A stretch of 64,000 bases of DNA from Evansella sp. LMS18 (GCF_024362785.1 NZ_CP093301.1:2790001-2854000); one strand, 5' to 3'; shown: positions 26,672-35,456, counted from the first letter of the stretch. The notes: a model not told the origin generated them from the letters alone. Numbers and translations are program-made.

Positions 26672-26881
26672 CTGTATGGAAAGAAAGTGTGGTCTTTTCA
26701 GGTGGGTGTAGCCAACATGCGGACTGGGGCAATAATTATTTTTGCGTTCCATTGTAATAGAAGGTATGATGTTTGTACTGTAAATGAGAGGTTATAACTT
26801 CTGCATTTTTGTGATAAAAAACTAAGATGGGGCTCTGCAATATGTACAATGATATAATTAAGGGAAAGTCAGTGAAGCGAG

Positions 26882-27373
26882 GTGTTCAAAATTAGTGAAG
26901 AACAGGATAAGAAGACGAATATTACATTATCCCGGGGGAATATAATTGCCGGTGCGGCTGTTCTGCTGGCAACAGTATTAATAGCTTTTTTGATTGAAGT
27001 ATATGAAATTTATCCGTTTAACTATACATATGAAGAAACAGAAGCCGGGCTGATTGTCCATGAAGGACTGTTTTTGACAACCAGCTATGAAGTAAATTCA
27101 GAGGATGCCAGGGAGCTGGGGATATCCCTCATCACCTACAATATTGACCAGTTAAGGGGCTCCGCGTTTGTCTTTTACTCGATCGTACCAATAACTGTCA
27201 TGCTGATTATTAAGATATTCCAGGGGAAAATTGCGGTTCTCCCTAAAACAAGAGCGGATATTAACGATCTGATGCTGGCTGTAGTGCCTGTTTTTCTGAT
27301 CGGCAGTGTGTTTTTATATATGTTTATAAGGAACTATCGGTATGTGCAATCGATACTCGATACATTTGTATAG
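26882..27373 (+). CDS. Uncharacterised three-helix membrane protein
   Basis: 163 residues, starting at GTG with a weak GAAGCGAG just before it. Membrane helices lie at about 21-45, 95-112 and 130-150. Between the first two is an external segment (FNYTYEETEAGLIVHEGLF...). I do not recognise the family. It is monocistronic, with its own terminator, directly after metNIQ but separated from it by a terminator. Confidence 0.55.
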   Translation: MFKISEEQDKKTNITLSRGNIIAGAAVLLATVLIAFLIEVYEIYPFNYTYEETEAGLIVHEGLFLTTSYEVNSEDARELGISLITYNIDQLRGSAFVFYSIVPITVMLIIKIFQGKIAVLPKTRADINDLMLAVVPVFLIGSVFLYMFIRNYRYVQSILDTFV

Positions 27374-27380
27374 CTAAAGC

Positions 27381-27420
27381 CGGCCTGCAGTCTGGAAATC
27401 AAGACTGCAGGCCTTTTTTA
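27381..27420 (+). terminator. Terminator of the three-helix membrane protein gene
   Basis: GGCCTGCAGTCT pairs perfectly with AGACTGCAGGCC, followed by TTTTTT. Confidence 0.92.
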
Positions 27421-27439
27421 TGGTTCGAACGATGAGTTT

Positions 27440-27526
27440 ATTGGCGGGTCGCCGATAAAGGGTCGGATTTCGCCGATAAAGTATCCGATATCGCCGATAA
27501 AATAAATTTTTCGCCGATATCCCAAC
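27440..27526. repeat. Helix-phased array: TCGCCGATAAA, four copies at 21-bp period
   Basis: TCGCCGATA begins at about 27449, 27470, 27491 and 27512. The first three copies read TCGCCGATAAA and the last TCGCCGATATC; the intervening ten bases vary. On the other strand the word is TTTATCGGCGA. The array lies in the 480-bp gap before the esterase gene; the rest of that gap (27527-27850) shows nothing recognisable except a likely promoter. Confidence 0.8.
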
Positions 27527-27850
27527 CTTCCTTCCCCCATCGATAATCCAAAACAGTACCTCCTTTCCGCACAAGAAATCAAAAACTTTGAATTAAGGGC
27601 CGGTTTATGGTTACAATCAAAGTACTTACTTTTTGAAAGCATAGGCAAATGAATCCACTATGGAAAAATGCCTGCTAATTAGTAAAACTGCCAGTATTAT
27701 GCCTATTTCAGAGTGCTGCATTTAATTAAATCACTCCGGGTATAGGGAAATTAAATTAAAACAGCCAGGTAAAGACAGTATTGTCTTTTCCACGGCAGCA
27801 AAAAATTAAAAAGAAAATACTATTTGATTCAAGTTAGGAGAGTGTTATTT

Positions 27851-28474
27851 ATGGATATGGAACACATTTTTAAAGAGGGCCAGCCAGGAAATAAAAATAC
27901 CCTGTTACTTCTTCATGGTACAGGTGGAGATGAAAATGATCTGCTGCCCCTTGCAGATTTAATTGACCCTGGAGCAGCTATCCTCAGTGTTCGCGGCAAT
28001 TCACGGGAAGGGAATATGAACCGATTTTTCAGGCGCCTTGAAGAAGGTGTATTTGACCAGGAAGATCTGGTGTTAAAGACGAAAGAACTGAAGGATTTCG
28101 TTGATCAGGCTGCTGTTAACTACGGTTTTGACAGAAAGCATGTAGTGGCTGTTGGCTATTCTAATGGAGCGAACATTGCCGGCAGCCTTTTATACCATTA
28201 TGACGATCCATTAAAAGGTGCTGCGCTGTTTCATCCGATGGTTCCACGCCGTGACATCGCAGTTGCCGGAAAAGATAATACGCCTGTATTTATCGGAGCG
28301 GGGAAAAATGACCCGATTTGCCCGGCAGGCGAAGCAAAGGAGCTGGATGAAGCACTTACGCAGGCTGGCGCTGATGTGGAAGTCTATTGGACAGAACACG
28401 GACACCAGCTGACACAGGAAGAAGTTAACCAGGCAGCTGCCTGGTATATGACTAAGCTGAAAGGCACGGAATAA
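27851..28474 (+). CDS. Alpha/beta hydrolase, carboxylesterase/phospholipase family (YodD/MhqD-like)
   Basis: 207 residues. The ATG at 27851 is ten bases after AGGAG; a longer frame from 27824 runs through that site and is rejected. The oxyanion loop LLHGTGGDEND is at 20-30. The nucleophile is Ser104 in GYSNG, with Asp154 (GKNDPICP) and His185 (EHGHQL) completing the triad. Small esterases of this family include MhqD, which is induced by quinones. The next gene, a flavin reductase, starts three bases after its stop, so the pair likely detoxifies or degrades an aromatic compound. The substrate is unknown. Confidence 0.82.
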   Translation: MDMEHIFKEGQPGNKNTLLLLHGTGGDENDLLPLADLIDPGAAILSVRGNSREGNMNRFFRRLEEGVFDQEDLVLKTKELKDFVDQAAVNYGFDRKHVVAVGYSNGANIAGSLLYHYDDPLKGAALFHPMVPRRDIAVAGKDNTPVFIGAGKNDPICPAGEAKELDEALTQAGADVEVYWTEHGHQLTQEEVNQAAAWYMTKLKGTE

Positions 28475-28476
28475 AA

Positions 28477-29085
28477 ATGTGGCAGTCGATAGATTCAGGA
28501 AAGCTGAGTAAAAAGGAGAATTACCAGCTGTTGACATCAGCCGTACTGCCCCGGCCCATTGCTTTTGTAACTTCCCTGGCTGAAGACGGCACGTTAAATG
28601 CTGCTCCATTCAGTTTTTTCAATGTTCTTTCCGCCCAGCCGCCTCTCCTGTCCGTCTCTGTAGGCCGGAGAGGGGACAGCCAGAAGGACACAGCAAGAAA
28701 CATTCTGGAACAGGGAGAATTTGTGGTCCATATAACTGATGAAAAAAACGCGGAAGCAATGAATGAAACTGCGGCCAGCCTTGCCCCTGATGAAAGCGAA
28801 GCAGAAAAAGCCGGGCTTACTCCTGTAGAAAGCACTGCGGTTAAAGTGCCAGGTCTAAAGGAATCACGGATAAGGCTTGAGTGCAAATTAGAACAGCATC
28901 TCGTTTTTGAAGAGGGAGACACAAAGACAGATCTGATTATCGGCAGGGTACTCCATTATCATCTTGCGGATGAGGTGCTAAAAGACGGAAAAATCGATGT
29001 TCACCAACTAAGCCCTGTGGCAAGACTAGGGGGCCGTGATTACACTAAGCTCGGCGAAGTGTTCTCACTGGACCGCCCTGATTAA
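28477..29085 (+). CDS. Flavin reductase-like (DIM6/NTAB) FMN-binding protein
   Basis: 202 residues, ATG three bases after the esterase stop. The split-barrel FMN-binding fold is suggested by YQLLTSAVLPRPIAFVTSLAEDGTLNAAPFSFFNVLSAQPP, the classic N-terminal pattern of this family, and the C-terminal LSPVARLGGRDYTKLGEVFSLDRP. Members are NAD(P)H:flavin reductases for monooxygenases or flavin-storing proteins. It is probably co-transcribed with the esterase; a strong terminator follows. Confidence 0.85.
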   Translation: MWQSIDSGKLSKKENYQLLTSAVLPRPIAFVTSLAEDGTLNAAPFSFFNVLSAQPPLLSVSVGRRGDSQKDTARNILEQGEFVVHITDEKNAEAMNETAASLAPDESEAEKAGLTPVESTAVKVPGLKESRIRLECKLEQHLVFEEGDTKTDLIIGRVLHYHLADEVLKDGKIDVHQLSPVARLGGRDYTKLGEVFSLDRPD

Positions 29086-29115
29086 AGCAAATAGAGCTTC
29101 AATAGCTGTAAAAGT

Positions 29116-29151
29116 AAGAGGACCTGAAAAAATTCAGGTCCTCTTTTTTGC
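29116..29151 (+). terminator. Terminator of the esterase-flavin reductase operon
   Basis: AAGAGGACCTGAA and TTCAGGTCCTCTT pair perfectly, followed by TTTTT. Confidence 0.93.
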
Positions 29152-29159
29152 GTGAAAAG

Positions 29160-29173
29160 GTGACATTTGTCAC
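29160..29173. promoter_or_regulatory. Inverted repeat GTGACA-TT-TGTCAC upstream of the nos operon
   Basis: The six-base arms are perfectly complementary, 70 bases before the Fnr-like box. It could be a second operator, for example for a CRP/FNR-family NO or nitrate sensor. No regulator can be named from this. Confidence 0.45.
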
Positions 29174-29228
29174 TGAATTGTTGTAATTCTGTTCACATTT
29201 ATGAACGAAAATCGAACACTGGAAATGT

Positions 29229-29274
29229 TGTGATATAGCTCACTTTGTTTCTCCCTGGGCTCCTTTAGTATAAA
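29229..29274 (+). promoter_or_regulatory. Fnr-type operator and -10 of the nos operon
   Basis: TGTGATATAGCTCACT (29229-29244) fits the Bacillus Fnr consensus TGTGA-N6-TCACA with one mismatch. A -10 TATAAA lies at 29269-29274, putting the box near -41 to -45, the class II activator position. Rex boxes (TTGTGA-N6-TCACAA) look similar and cannot be excluded. Confidence 0.65.
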
Positions 29275-29323
29275 TCCTGAAAGAGCACTTATAAATTCAA
29301 TCTAAAAAAGGAGGAAAACAGCA

Positions 29324-29782
29324 GTGAAATCAAATTTAGTCATATTTATAGCTGGTTTCGTGATAGCGCTTGCAGCGGGCTTTTTTATCTTCCACGGTGA
29401 AACTGTTTCCAAAGAAGAACCTGCAGAGAAAGCATCTGAGCCGCATGCTGAAGAGGCGGCGGAAGAGAACGGCCATACAGATGAAAACGCAGAATCAGAA
29501 GAAAACAGTGAAAATGTAGTTCAGCTAGAATCAAGAGTACTTGAACAAAAGGGCTGTGTGGCATGTCACGCAGTATCTGAGATCGGACTTGAGGGCCCTC
29601 CAACTGGTCCTGATTTATCACATGTGTACAGCATTATGGAAGGGAAACATGGAAAGACAATGGAAGAATTTCTCGCGGAGCCAACATCAGCTGTAATGGC
29701 AACGGTCCTTGGAGAGAATCCCCTGACTGAAGAAGAAATTGATGCTATCGCTGAAGTATTACAAATAGCGGAAAACCAGTAA
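29324..29782 (+). CDS. Membrane-anchored c-type cytochrome of the nos operon
   Basis: 152 residues, start behind AAAAAGGAGG. An uncleaved N-terminal helix (5-24) anchors it outside the membrane. A long acidic linker (25-65) follows, then a small class I cytochrome domain with CVACH (Cys78, Cys81, His82) binding haem covalently. The probable sixth ligand is Met in SAVMATVL. It is placed directly before nosZ, as cytochromes often are in clade II nos clusters, and probably delivers electrons to NosZ. It is the first gene of the operon behind the Fnr-type promoter. Confidence 0.88.
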   Translation: MKSNLVIFIAGFVIALAAGFFIFHGETVSKEEPAEKASEPHAEEAAEENGHTDENAESEENSENVVQLESRVLEQKGCVACHAVSEIGLEGPPTGPDLSHVYSIMEGKHGKTMEEFLAEPTSAVMATVLGENPLTEEEIDAIAEVLQIAENQ

Positions 29783-29805
29783 TCACTATATGGAGGTGGA
29801 AGTAA

Positions 29806-31677
29806 ATGAAGAAGCTTTTTTCAGGAGCTGGGGGGATACTTGCCGGACTGCTTGTGGCATTCGTATTCTTTGGCAGCTCATCTCTCGGGGCCGAGGAACA
29901 GGCCCTTTCATCGGAAAACAAGAGCAATGCGGAAGCAGTGTATGTCCCTCACGGTGAACATGATGAATATTACTTAATTAACTCAGGAGGACACTCGGGA
30001 CAATTGTTTGTATACGGAGTCCCGTCCATGAGACATATACGTACGATCCCGGTTTTCACACCTGATCCAGCCACAGGCTATGGATTTGATAAAGAATCTA
30101 AAGAAATGCTGGGCGGTTACACATGGGGAGACCTTCATCACCCTGCATTATCAGAAACAAACGGAGACTATGACGGCAACTTCCTTTTTGCTACAGATGT
30201 AGCTAATAACCGGGTTGCAGCTATTGATCTCGAAGACTTTCATACAGTGGACATTCTTGAAGTACCGAATATCGGAGGCCCGCACTGTGCGGCTTTTGTA
30301 ACAGAAAATACGGAATATATTTTTCTCCCTACTCGTTTTTCACTCCCGTTCGACACAGAGTATGCTTCACTGGACGACTATAGTGAAGAGTTCCGGGGAG
30401 TAATGTCAGCAGTAACTTTTGACCAGGAAAGCAAGGAATTTGATGTAGCCTACCAGGTTGCACTTCCGCCATGGAGCTATGACAAAGCCCGGGCCGGTAA
30501 AAGAGATTCAAGCGACTGGGCGGTAATTTCCACTTACAACACGGAAGAAGCTACAACAAACCTGGAAATTAACGCATCACAGGCAGACCGGGACTACATT
30601 GTTCTGTTCAACTGGAAAAATCTTGAGGAAAGAGTTGCAAACGGTGAATACGAAGAGTTCAACGGTGAGAAAATGATCTACCCTGAAAAGCATAAAGGGG
30701 ATATTTACCTTGTGCCTGTAGCAAAGTCACCGCACGGTATTGATGTATCACCAGACGGAAAGTATTTTATCGCTTCCGGAAAGCTTGCTCCAGCAATGAC
30801 AGTTTTCAGCTTTGAAAAAGCTTTTGAAGCAATTGAAAATGAAGATTTCTCCGGTGAGCGAAATGGATTGCCAGTACTGAACTACGACTCAGTAATGGAG
30901 CGCGAGGTTGATCCTCCAGGAGCACTTGGGCCGCTTCATACTCAGTTTGATGAAAGAGGAAATGCGTATACTACAATGTTCATTTCTTCAGAAGTTGTAA
31001 AGTGGGAGTATGAAACTGGCGAAATAATTGACCGCCAAGATGTTTATTACTCACCTGGACACTTAGTAACTCCACATGGAGATACAGCTGAACCACAAGG
31101 GAAATATCTTGTTTCTCTGAATAAAATTGCCAAGGATAACTTCCTGTCTGTAGGACCTTCACATCCGGAATCCATGGACTTGCTTGATATCAGCGGCGAT
31201 GAAATGAGGCACTTAATGTCAGTGCCGGTGAATCCTGAGCCTCACTACGGCCAGATGGTGCACAGGGACGTTATTAATCCGTTCCACGTGTATGAAATGG
31301 ATGAATCCAATCCGTACGCGGTTTACGACCAGAAAGATACCCGGATTGAGCGGGATGGGGACAATGTAACTGTTTACGGAATCGCTATGCGTTCGAAATT
31401 TATCTTCGATGCAGCTTCCGAGCGTCCGGACGTGATTGAAGTAAATGAAGGCGATACTGTAACCATGCATATCACGAATACGGATTTCGACCAGGATATC
31501 GTACATGGACTGGGCATCATGGACTATGATCTTAACTTCGAACAAATGCCAGGGCAGACAAAAACTCTGGAATTCGTTGCAGATAAAGCAGGGGTCTTCC
31601 CTATCTACTGTACAAACTTCTGTTCAGCACTTCATCAGGAAATGACAGGGTACCTGATGGTTAAACCGAAAGAGTAA
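29806..31677 (+). CDS. nosZ: Nitrous-oxide reductase, clade II (Sec-dependent)
   Basis: 623 residues, ATG nine bases after TGGAGGTGG. The signal peptide MKKLFSGAGGILAGLL lacks a twin-arginine, the mark of clade II enzymes exported by Sec. The seven-bladed propeller carries CuZ ligands in DLHH (109-112), GPHC, SPHGID, GPLHT, TPHGD and EPHYGQ. The C-terminal cupredoxin holds CuA: His in DIVHGLGI, then Cys602, Cys606, His610 and Met613 of CTNFCSALHQEM. It reduces N2O to N2 outside the membrane. All visible ligands are intact, so the enzyme should be active. A stem-loop separates it from the next gene. Confidence 0.96.
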   Translation: MKKLFSGAGGILAGLLVAFVFFGSSSLGAEEQALSSENKSNAEAVYVPHGEHDEYYLINSGGHSGQLFVYGVPSMRHIRTIPVFTPDPATGYGFDKESKEMLGGYTWGDLHHPALSETNGDYDGNFLFATDVANNRVAAIDLEDFHTVDILEVPNIGGPHCAAFVTENTEYIFLPTRFSLPFDTEYASLDDYSEEFRGVMSAVTFDQESKEFDVAYQVALPPWSYDKARAGKRDSSDWAVISTYNTEEATTNLEINASQADRDYIVLFNWKNLEERVANGEYEEFNGEKMIYPEKHKGDIYLVPVAKSPHGIDVSPDGKYFIASGKLAPAMTVFSFEKAFEAIENEDFSGERNGLPVLNYDSVMEREVDPPGALGPLHTQFDERGNAYTTMFISSEVVKWEYETGEIIDRQDVYYSPGHLVTPHGDTAEPQGKYLVSLNKIAKDNFLSVGPSHPESMDLLDISGDEMRHLMSVPVNPEPHYGQMVHRDVINPFHVYEMDESNPYAVYDQKDTRIERDGDNVTVYGIAMRSKFIFDAASERPDVIEVNEGDTVTMHITNTDFDQDIVHGLGIMDYDLNFEQMPGQTKTLEFVADKAGVFPIYCTNFCSALHQEMTGYLMVKPKE

Positions 31678-31690
31678 AAAAGTCAGCTAA

Positions 31691-31715
31691 GGAAAGGGAG
31701 GAATGCTCCCTTTCC
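31691..31715 (+). other. Intercistronic stem-loop after nosZ
   Basis: GGAAAGGGAG and CTCCCTTTCC form a perfect ten-pair stem around GAATG, with no T-run. Such hairpins often protect the upstream message end, which would fit higher need for NosZ than for assembly factors. Confidence 0.65.
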
Positions 31716-31742
31716 CGCTGCTGATTCCAGGAGATGAGAATC

Positions 31743-32306
31743 ATGTCCAAAAAGCTGTCTTTTCAGTCGGCAGCCAGTCTATTCATTGCGGCCGGGCTGC
31801 TGCTTATTACTATATTTCTGCCCTGGTGGGGAATGAAATTTTATGCCCCGCAGTATCAGGAAGGTCTGAATATCATCGTCTACCCTTATAAGCTTGCAGG
31901 AGAGATTGATATTGTTAACAGCCTGAATCATTATATCGGAATGGCCCAGTTCAGTGAGGAAAGTTTTCCGGAGCTTCAGTTTCTTCCGTGGATCATTGCA
32001 GGTATGGCCCTTCTGATTGTTATCACAGGACTGCTCAGAAAAATGAGTTTGCTGTACGGGCTTATCGGACTTTTTATTATAGGAGGCATTCTCGGAATCT
32101 ATGATATTCGCCGGTGGCTTGTGAGCTTTGGAACCAATCTTGACCCTAAGGCTCCAATAACAGTAGATCCTTTTGTACCGCCGATTATTGGAGAAAACAC
32201 GATTGCAAACTTTGTTACCAACAGCTATTTTTCCTACGGCTCCTTTTTGCTCCTTTTAGTATTTCTGCTGATTCTGTTTCCTCTCTGGAAGGAGAGACGC
32301 CAATGA
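31743..32306 (+). CDS. NosB-like four-helix membrane protein of the nos operon
   Basis: 187 residues. The ATG at 31743 is nine bases after CCAGGAG; the ATG at 31734 abuts that site and is rejected. About four membrane helices flank FLPWWGMKFYAPQYQEGL. A protein of this size and topology between nosZ and nosD is characteristic of clade II clusters (often called NosB). Its function is not established; a role in NosZ maturation or electron supply has been suggested. Its stop overlaps the nosD start (ATGA). Confidence 0.7.
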   Translation: MSKKLSFQSAASLFIAAGLLLITIFLPWWGMKFYAPQYQEGLNIIVYPYKLAGEIDIVNSLNHYIGMAQFSEESFPELQFLPWIIAGMALLIVITGLLRKMSLLYGLIGLFIIGGILGIYDIRRWLVSFGTNLDPKAPITVDPFVPPIIGENTIANFVTNSYFSYGSFLLLLVFLLILFPLWKERRQ

Positions 32307-33610
32307 AAAGGCTGTTATTTATATGCTTTCTGCTGGTTTTCTTTTTTATCCCGGCAAGGGCTATGGCTGGCGGGGAGCTGCAGGAAATGATTGATGCGGC
32401 AGATGACTATGAAACTATTGTTCTGGAAAACAAAGTGTATGAAGGCAATATAGTCATTGAAAAACCTCTCATTGTAACAGGATCGGAAGAAACGGTTATC
32501 CGGGGGGACGGGACCGGTAACGTAGTTACTATCGAATCATCGGATGTCCACCTTGAACAGCTGCAAATTAAAAACAGCAGCTTTGCAAGGGGCGATGGAG
32601 AAGAATATTCAGGCATAAAAGTAAATACGGATGGAAACTCCTTTAGAAAACTGAAAATAACGGATTCCTATCACGGCATCTACCTCAGCCAGGCACACGA
32701 AAATATAATCGACCAGGTGGAGATACACGGCCAGAAAGATCAGGAAACCATCGCGGGGCAAGGTAATGGCATACAAGTTTACTATTCTGAGAGAAACACG
32801 CTTACAGATAACTATATAGAAGGAACTAGGGACGGGATGTATTTCGAGTACGCCCACCAAAATACTATCTCAGGAAATGAAATCAGCCATACGAGGTACG
32901 GGCTTCATTACATGTATTCAGACGACAACAGATTTCAGGACAATTCCTTTACTTTTAATATCGGGGGCGCGGCAGTTATGCACTCCAGCAGGAATGAATT
33001 TACTGACAACAAATTTTCCATGAATCAGAGTTCCCGGTCTTTTGGCTTTATGCTTCAGGCAAGCAGCGAGAATCATTTAGAAGGTAATCAGTTCATCAGG
33101 AATAAAAGAGGCCTACTCGTTGAACAGGCGCGTGGGAACTATATTTATGATAATGAGTTCAGCCAAAATGACATTGGTGTGGAAATGTGGGCTAGCTCCA
33201 GCCAGCAAATTTTTACAGAGAACAAGTTTTATAAAAACAGGAGCCCGGTCGTTCAGGTAGGCGGAGAATCAGAAAACAGCTGGAATGAGGCTGGCCGAGG
33301 TAATGACTGGGGGAGTGATTTTCCTCTGGCGGACCTTGACCAGAATGGGACAGGAGACTTTTCTGTCGCTTATCAGTCATCCCTCCATCAGCTTCTGGAA
33401 GAAAATGAACTTTCCTATTTATTGCTTAACAGCCCAAGTATTGTAGTCTATGAAAAAATGAATCAGTGGATGAATAATCAGCGGACAATGTTTCAGGACG
33501 ACTTCCCTCTGCAAAACAGAGAGGTTCTCCCGGTTGTGAAATATTCAGCATTCATTTTAGTTATCAGCGGTGCACTGCTTGGTGTACAACGAAGGAGGCG
33601 GTCAGCATGA
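32303..33610 (+). CDS. nosD: NosD, periplasmic-type copper insertion factor
   Basis: 435 residues, ATG overlapping the previous stop. A signal peptide is followed by a right-handed beta-helix built of repeats such as NSFRKLKITDSYHGIYLS, HQNTISGNEISHTRYGLHYMYSDDN (CASH/PbH1 repeats). A membrane helix at the C-terminus (ILVISGALLGVQ) ends in basic residues. NosD works with NosF and NosY to assemble the CuZ centre of NosZ outside the membrane. In this Gram-positive setting the C-terminal anchor would keep it at the surface. Its stop overlaps nosY by four bases. Confidence 0.92.
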   Translation: MKRLLFICFLLVFFFIPARAMAGGELQEMIDAADDYETIVLENKVYEGNIVIEKPLIVTGSEETVIRGDGTGNVVTIESSDVHLEQLQIKNSSFARGDGEEYSGIKVNTDGNSFRKLKITDSYHGIYLSQAHENIIDQVEIHGQKDQETIAGQGNGIQVYYSERNTLTDNYIEGTRDGMYFEYAHQNTISGNEISHTRYGLHYMYSDDNRFQDNSFTFNIGGAAVMHSSRNEFTDNKFSMNQSSRSFGFMLQASSENHLEGNQFIRNKRGLLVEQARGNYIYDNEFSQNDIGVEMWASSSQQIFTENKFYKNRSPVVQVGGESENSWNEAGRGNDWGSDFPLADLDQNGTGDFSVAYQSSLHQLLEENELSYLLLNSPSIVVYEKMNQWMNNQRTMFQDDFPLQNREVLPVVKYSAFILVISGALLGVQRRRRSA

Positions 33611-34407
33611 ATTATGTATGGAAGGAGTGGATGGAACAGACGAGGGGCAAAGGTCTGTGGTTCGGGCTTGGGATGGTGGTCATCATGTCCTTATTCATAC
33701 TTATGGAAGCGATGAACACTCCCTTTGAACACGGGTTTCAGTCTGTCTTAATTTCCCTCCATGAAATGCACGTATTCCTGCTGCCCCTTCTTTGCTTGTT
33801 TGTGGCATCCTTTGCAGTTTTGCAGGAAAAGGAACTTAAAACGTTAATGATGATCGTTACAAAAAAAGAATCTTACAGGTCTTTTCTGTTCAAAAAAAGT
33901 ATTGCTGTAAATCTTGTCATGCTGGCACTTTTCACTGGCTGGTATATCCTGCTGGCTGTACCTATGAGACTATTTTTAGCTTTTGATGCAGCAGCGTTTT
34001 TATCATTTTTAATAACTGTAATTGTATTTATCCTTATTTTTAACCAGATTGGCTTTTTCATTGGAACAATCTGCACAAACAGAATGCAGGCTGTCGGGGC
34101 GGCGGTTTTCGTATGGTTCGCATTTATATTCTTATTTGATCTTGTCCTGCTCTATCAGCTTCCGGCAGTTACACATGATAATATCATGATCTTTTCTGTC
34201 CTGTTTTTTCTGCAGCCGCTAAATACGCTGCGCCTTTATCTGGAAACTTCAGCAGGCGTGTTTTCTATGGAATACATGTCCTACTTAATGGATAAATTGA
34301 TTTGGCTTTCCCCGCAGACTTTCCTGTGGATTAATCTTGCAGTTTTTCTTATTGTGTTTTTCGAAATTGCCGTGTGGCTCAGACGAAAGGGGCTTCGTTA
34401 TGATTAA
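33607..34407 (+). CDS. nosY: NosY, ABC permease for NosZ maturation
   Basis: 266 residues, ATG in the ATGA overlap with nosD. Six membrane helices and EWMEQTRGKGLW near the N-terminus match ABC-2-type permeases. With NosF it forms the transporter that supports CuZ assembly. Its stop codon overlaps the nosF start by eight bases (ATGATTAA). Confidence 0.88.
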   Translation: MNYVWKEWMEQTRGKGLWFGLGMVVIMSLFILMEAMNTPFEHGFQSVLISLHEMHVFLLPLLCLFVASFAVLQEKELKTLMMIVTKKESYRSFLFKKSIAVNLVMLALFTGWYILLAVPMRLFLAFDAAAFLSFLITVIVFILIFNQIGFFIGTICTNRMQAVGAAVFVWFAFIFLFDLVLLYQLPAVTHDNIMIFSVLFFLQPLNTLRLYLETSAGVFSMEYMSYLMDKLIWLSPQTFLWINLAVFLIVFFEIAVWLRRKGLRYD

Positions 34408-35140
34408 AATTGAACAATTGTCTCAGAAATACGGGCGAAAGTCAGTTTTAAATGATGTTAGTTTACATGTGGCTGAAAATGAACGCTGTGCCCTTGTAGG
34501 GAGGAACGGTTCAGGTAAATCTACCCTGATACACACGATGCTTGGAGTATTGCCTGTAAAAAAAGGAGTGGTTACGCTGGCGGGCCACGATGTGAGCCGT
34601 ACGGAGAAATGGAAAAAAGAAGTTGCCTATTTGCCTGAGAAGTTTCATCTTTATCCTCATTTGACAGCCAGGGAAAACCTGAGTTTTTTCGCTTCCCTCC
34701 AAAAGGAAAAGCCGGATAGTGAGCGGATCGATGACGTACTTAAGCAAGTGAGCCTTTATGAACATAGAGAGGAAAGAATCCAGGGTTTTTCAAAAGGGAT
34801 GCTTCAGAGGCTTGGCCTTTCGCTTATGCTTTATTATGAAGCAAAGCTTTTGATTCTTGATGAACCTACAAGCGGACTTGATCCGATTGGCCGTAAAGAA
34901 ATCCTGGACATTCTTCAGTCTTTGCAAAATAAAACGATCTTTCTCTCGTCTCATCATTTAGATGAAATCCAGCAGATTTGCACTCATGTAGCTTACCTGG
35001 AAGAAGGAAAGATTGAAAAATATACAGTGCAGGAATTTATGAAAATCATGAAAGAGGGGGAAAAAGACAGTGGAAAAGATCAGAAAGTCCGCGGGGAAGT
35101 TACTTCTGTTTACTCTGCTGCTCGTGCTGGCAGCATGTAA
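34400..35140 (+). CDS. nosF: NosF, ABC ATPase for NosZ maturation
   Basis: 246 residues. The ATG at 34400 lies in ATGATTAA at the end of nosY; the frame extends upstream to 34337 but that part is inside nosY. Walker A GRNGSGKST is at 34-42, signature FSKGMLQRLG near 131, Walker B LLILDEPTSGLD near 150, and H-loop SSHHLDE. It drives NosY. The last 24 residues overlap the next gene in another frame by 71 bp, an unusually long overlap. Confidence 0.9.
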   Translation: MIKIEQLSQKYGRKSVLNDVSLHVAENERCALVGRNGSGKSTLIHTMLGVLPVKKGVVTLAGHDVSRTEKWKKEVAYLPEKFHLYPHLTARENLSFFASLQKEKPDSERIDDVLKQVSLYEHREERIQGFSKGMLQRLGLSLMLYYEAKLLILDEPTSGLDPIGRKEILDILQSLQNKTIFLSSHHLDEIQQICTHVAYLEEGKIEKYTVQEFMKIMKEGEKDSGKDQKVRGEVTSVYSAARAGSM

Positions 35141-35456
35141 TTCATCAGCGTTAGAGGTTTCAGTAATTGAACAGCCTGTTTACGAAAAGGGAGAATATGG
35201 AGTGATCACTTTTGAAGTGCTGGAAAGCGGTCAGCCGGTTTCCGGCCTGGAGATCTCTGCTTTGTTTGAAATGAACAGGATGGACCATGGCCATATTGAA
35301 GCAGTTTTCACAGACAGCGGTGACGGTGTGTATACCGGTGAAGCGGCTTTTGCCATGTCTGGAGAATGGATTGCCAGTGTGACTGCCTCGGAAGGCGGTA
35401 ATGAAATTTGGACGGAAACAGTAATTTTTGAAGTGGGTGAAGGAAATGAGCATTAA
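35070..35456 (+). CDS. YtkA/FixH-like lipoprotein at the end of the nos operon
   Basis: 128 residues, GTG start nine bases after GAGGGGG and inside nosF. The signal peptide ends in LAAC with lipidated Cys23. The remaining beta-rich domain contains MDHGHIEAVFTDSGDGVYTGEAAFAMSGEWIASV, the pattern of YtkA/FixH-like domains often found with copper oxidase or NosZ assembly genes. The His and Met residues could bind copper. It overlaps the next lipoprotein gene by 11 bp. Confidence 0.72.
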   Translation: MEKIRKSAGKLLLFTLLLVLAACNSSALEVSVIEQPVYEKGEYGVITFEVLESGQPVSGLEISALFEMNRMDHGHIEAVFTDSGDGVYTGEAAFAMSGEWIASVTASEGGNEIWTETVIFEVGEGNEH

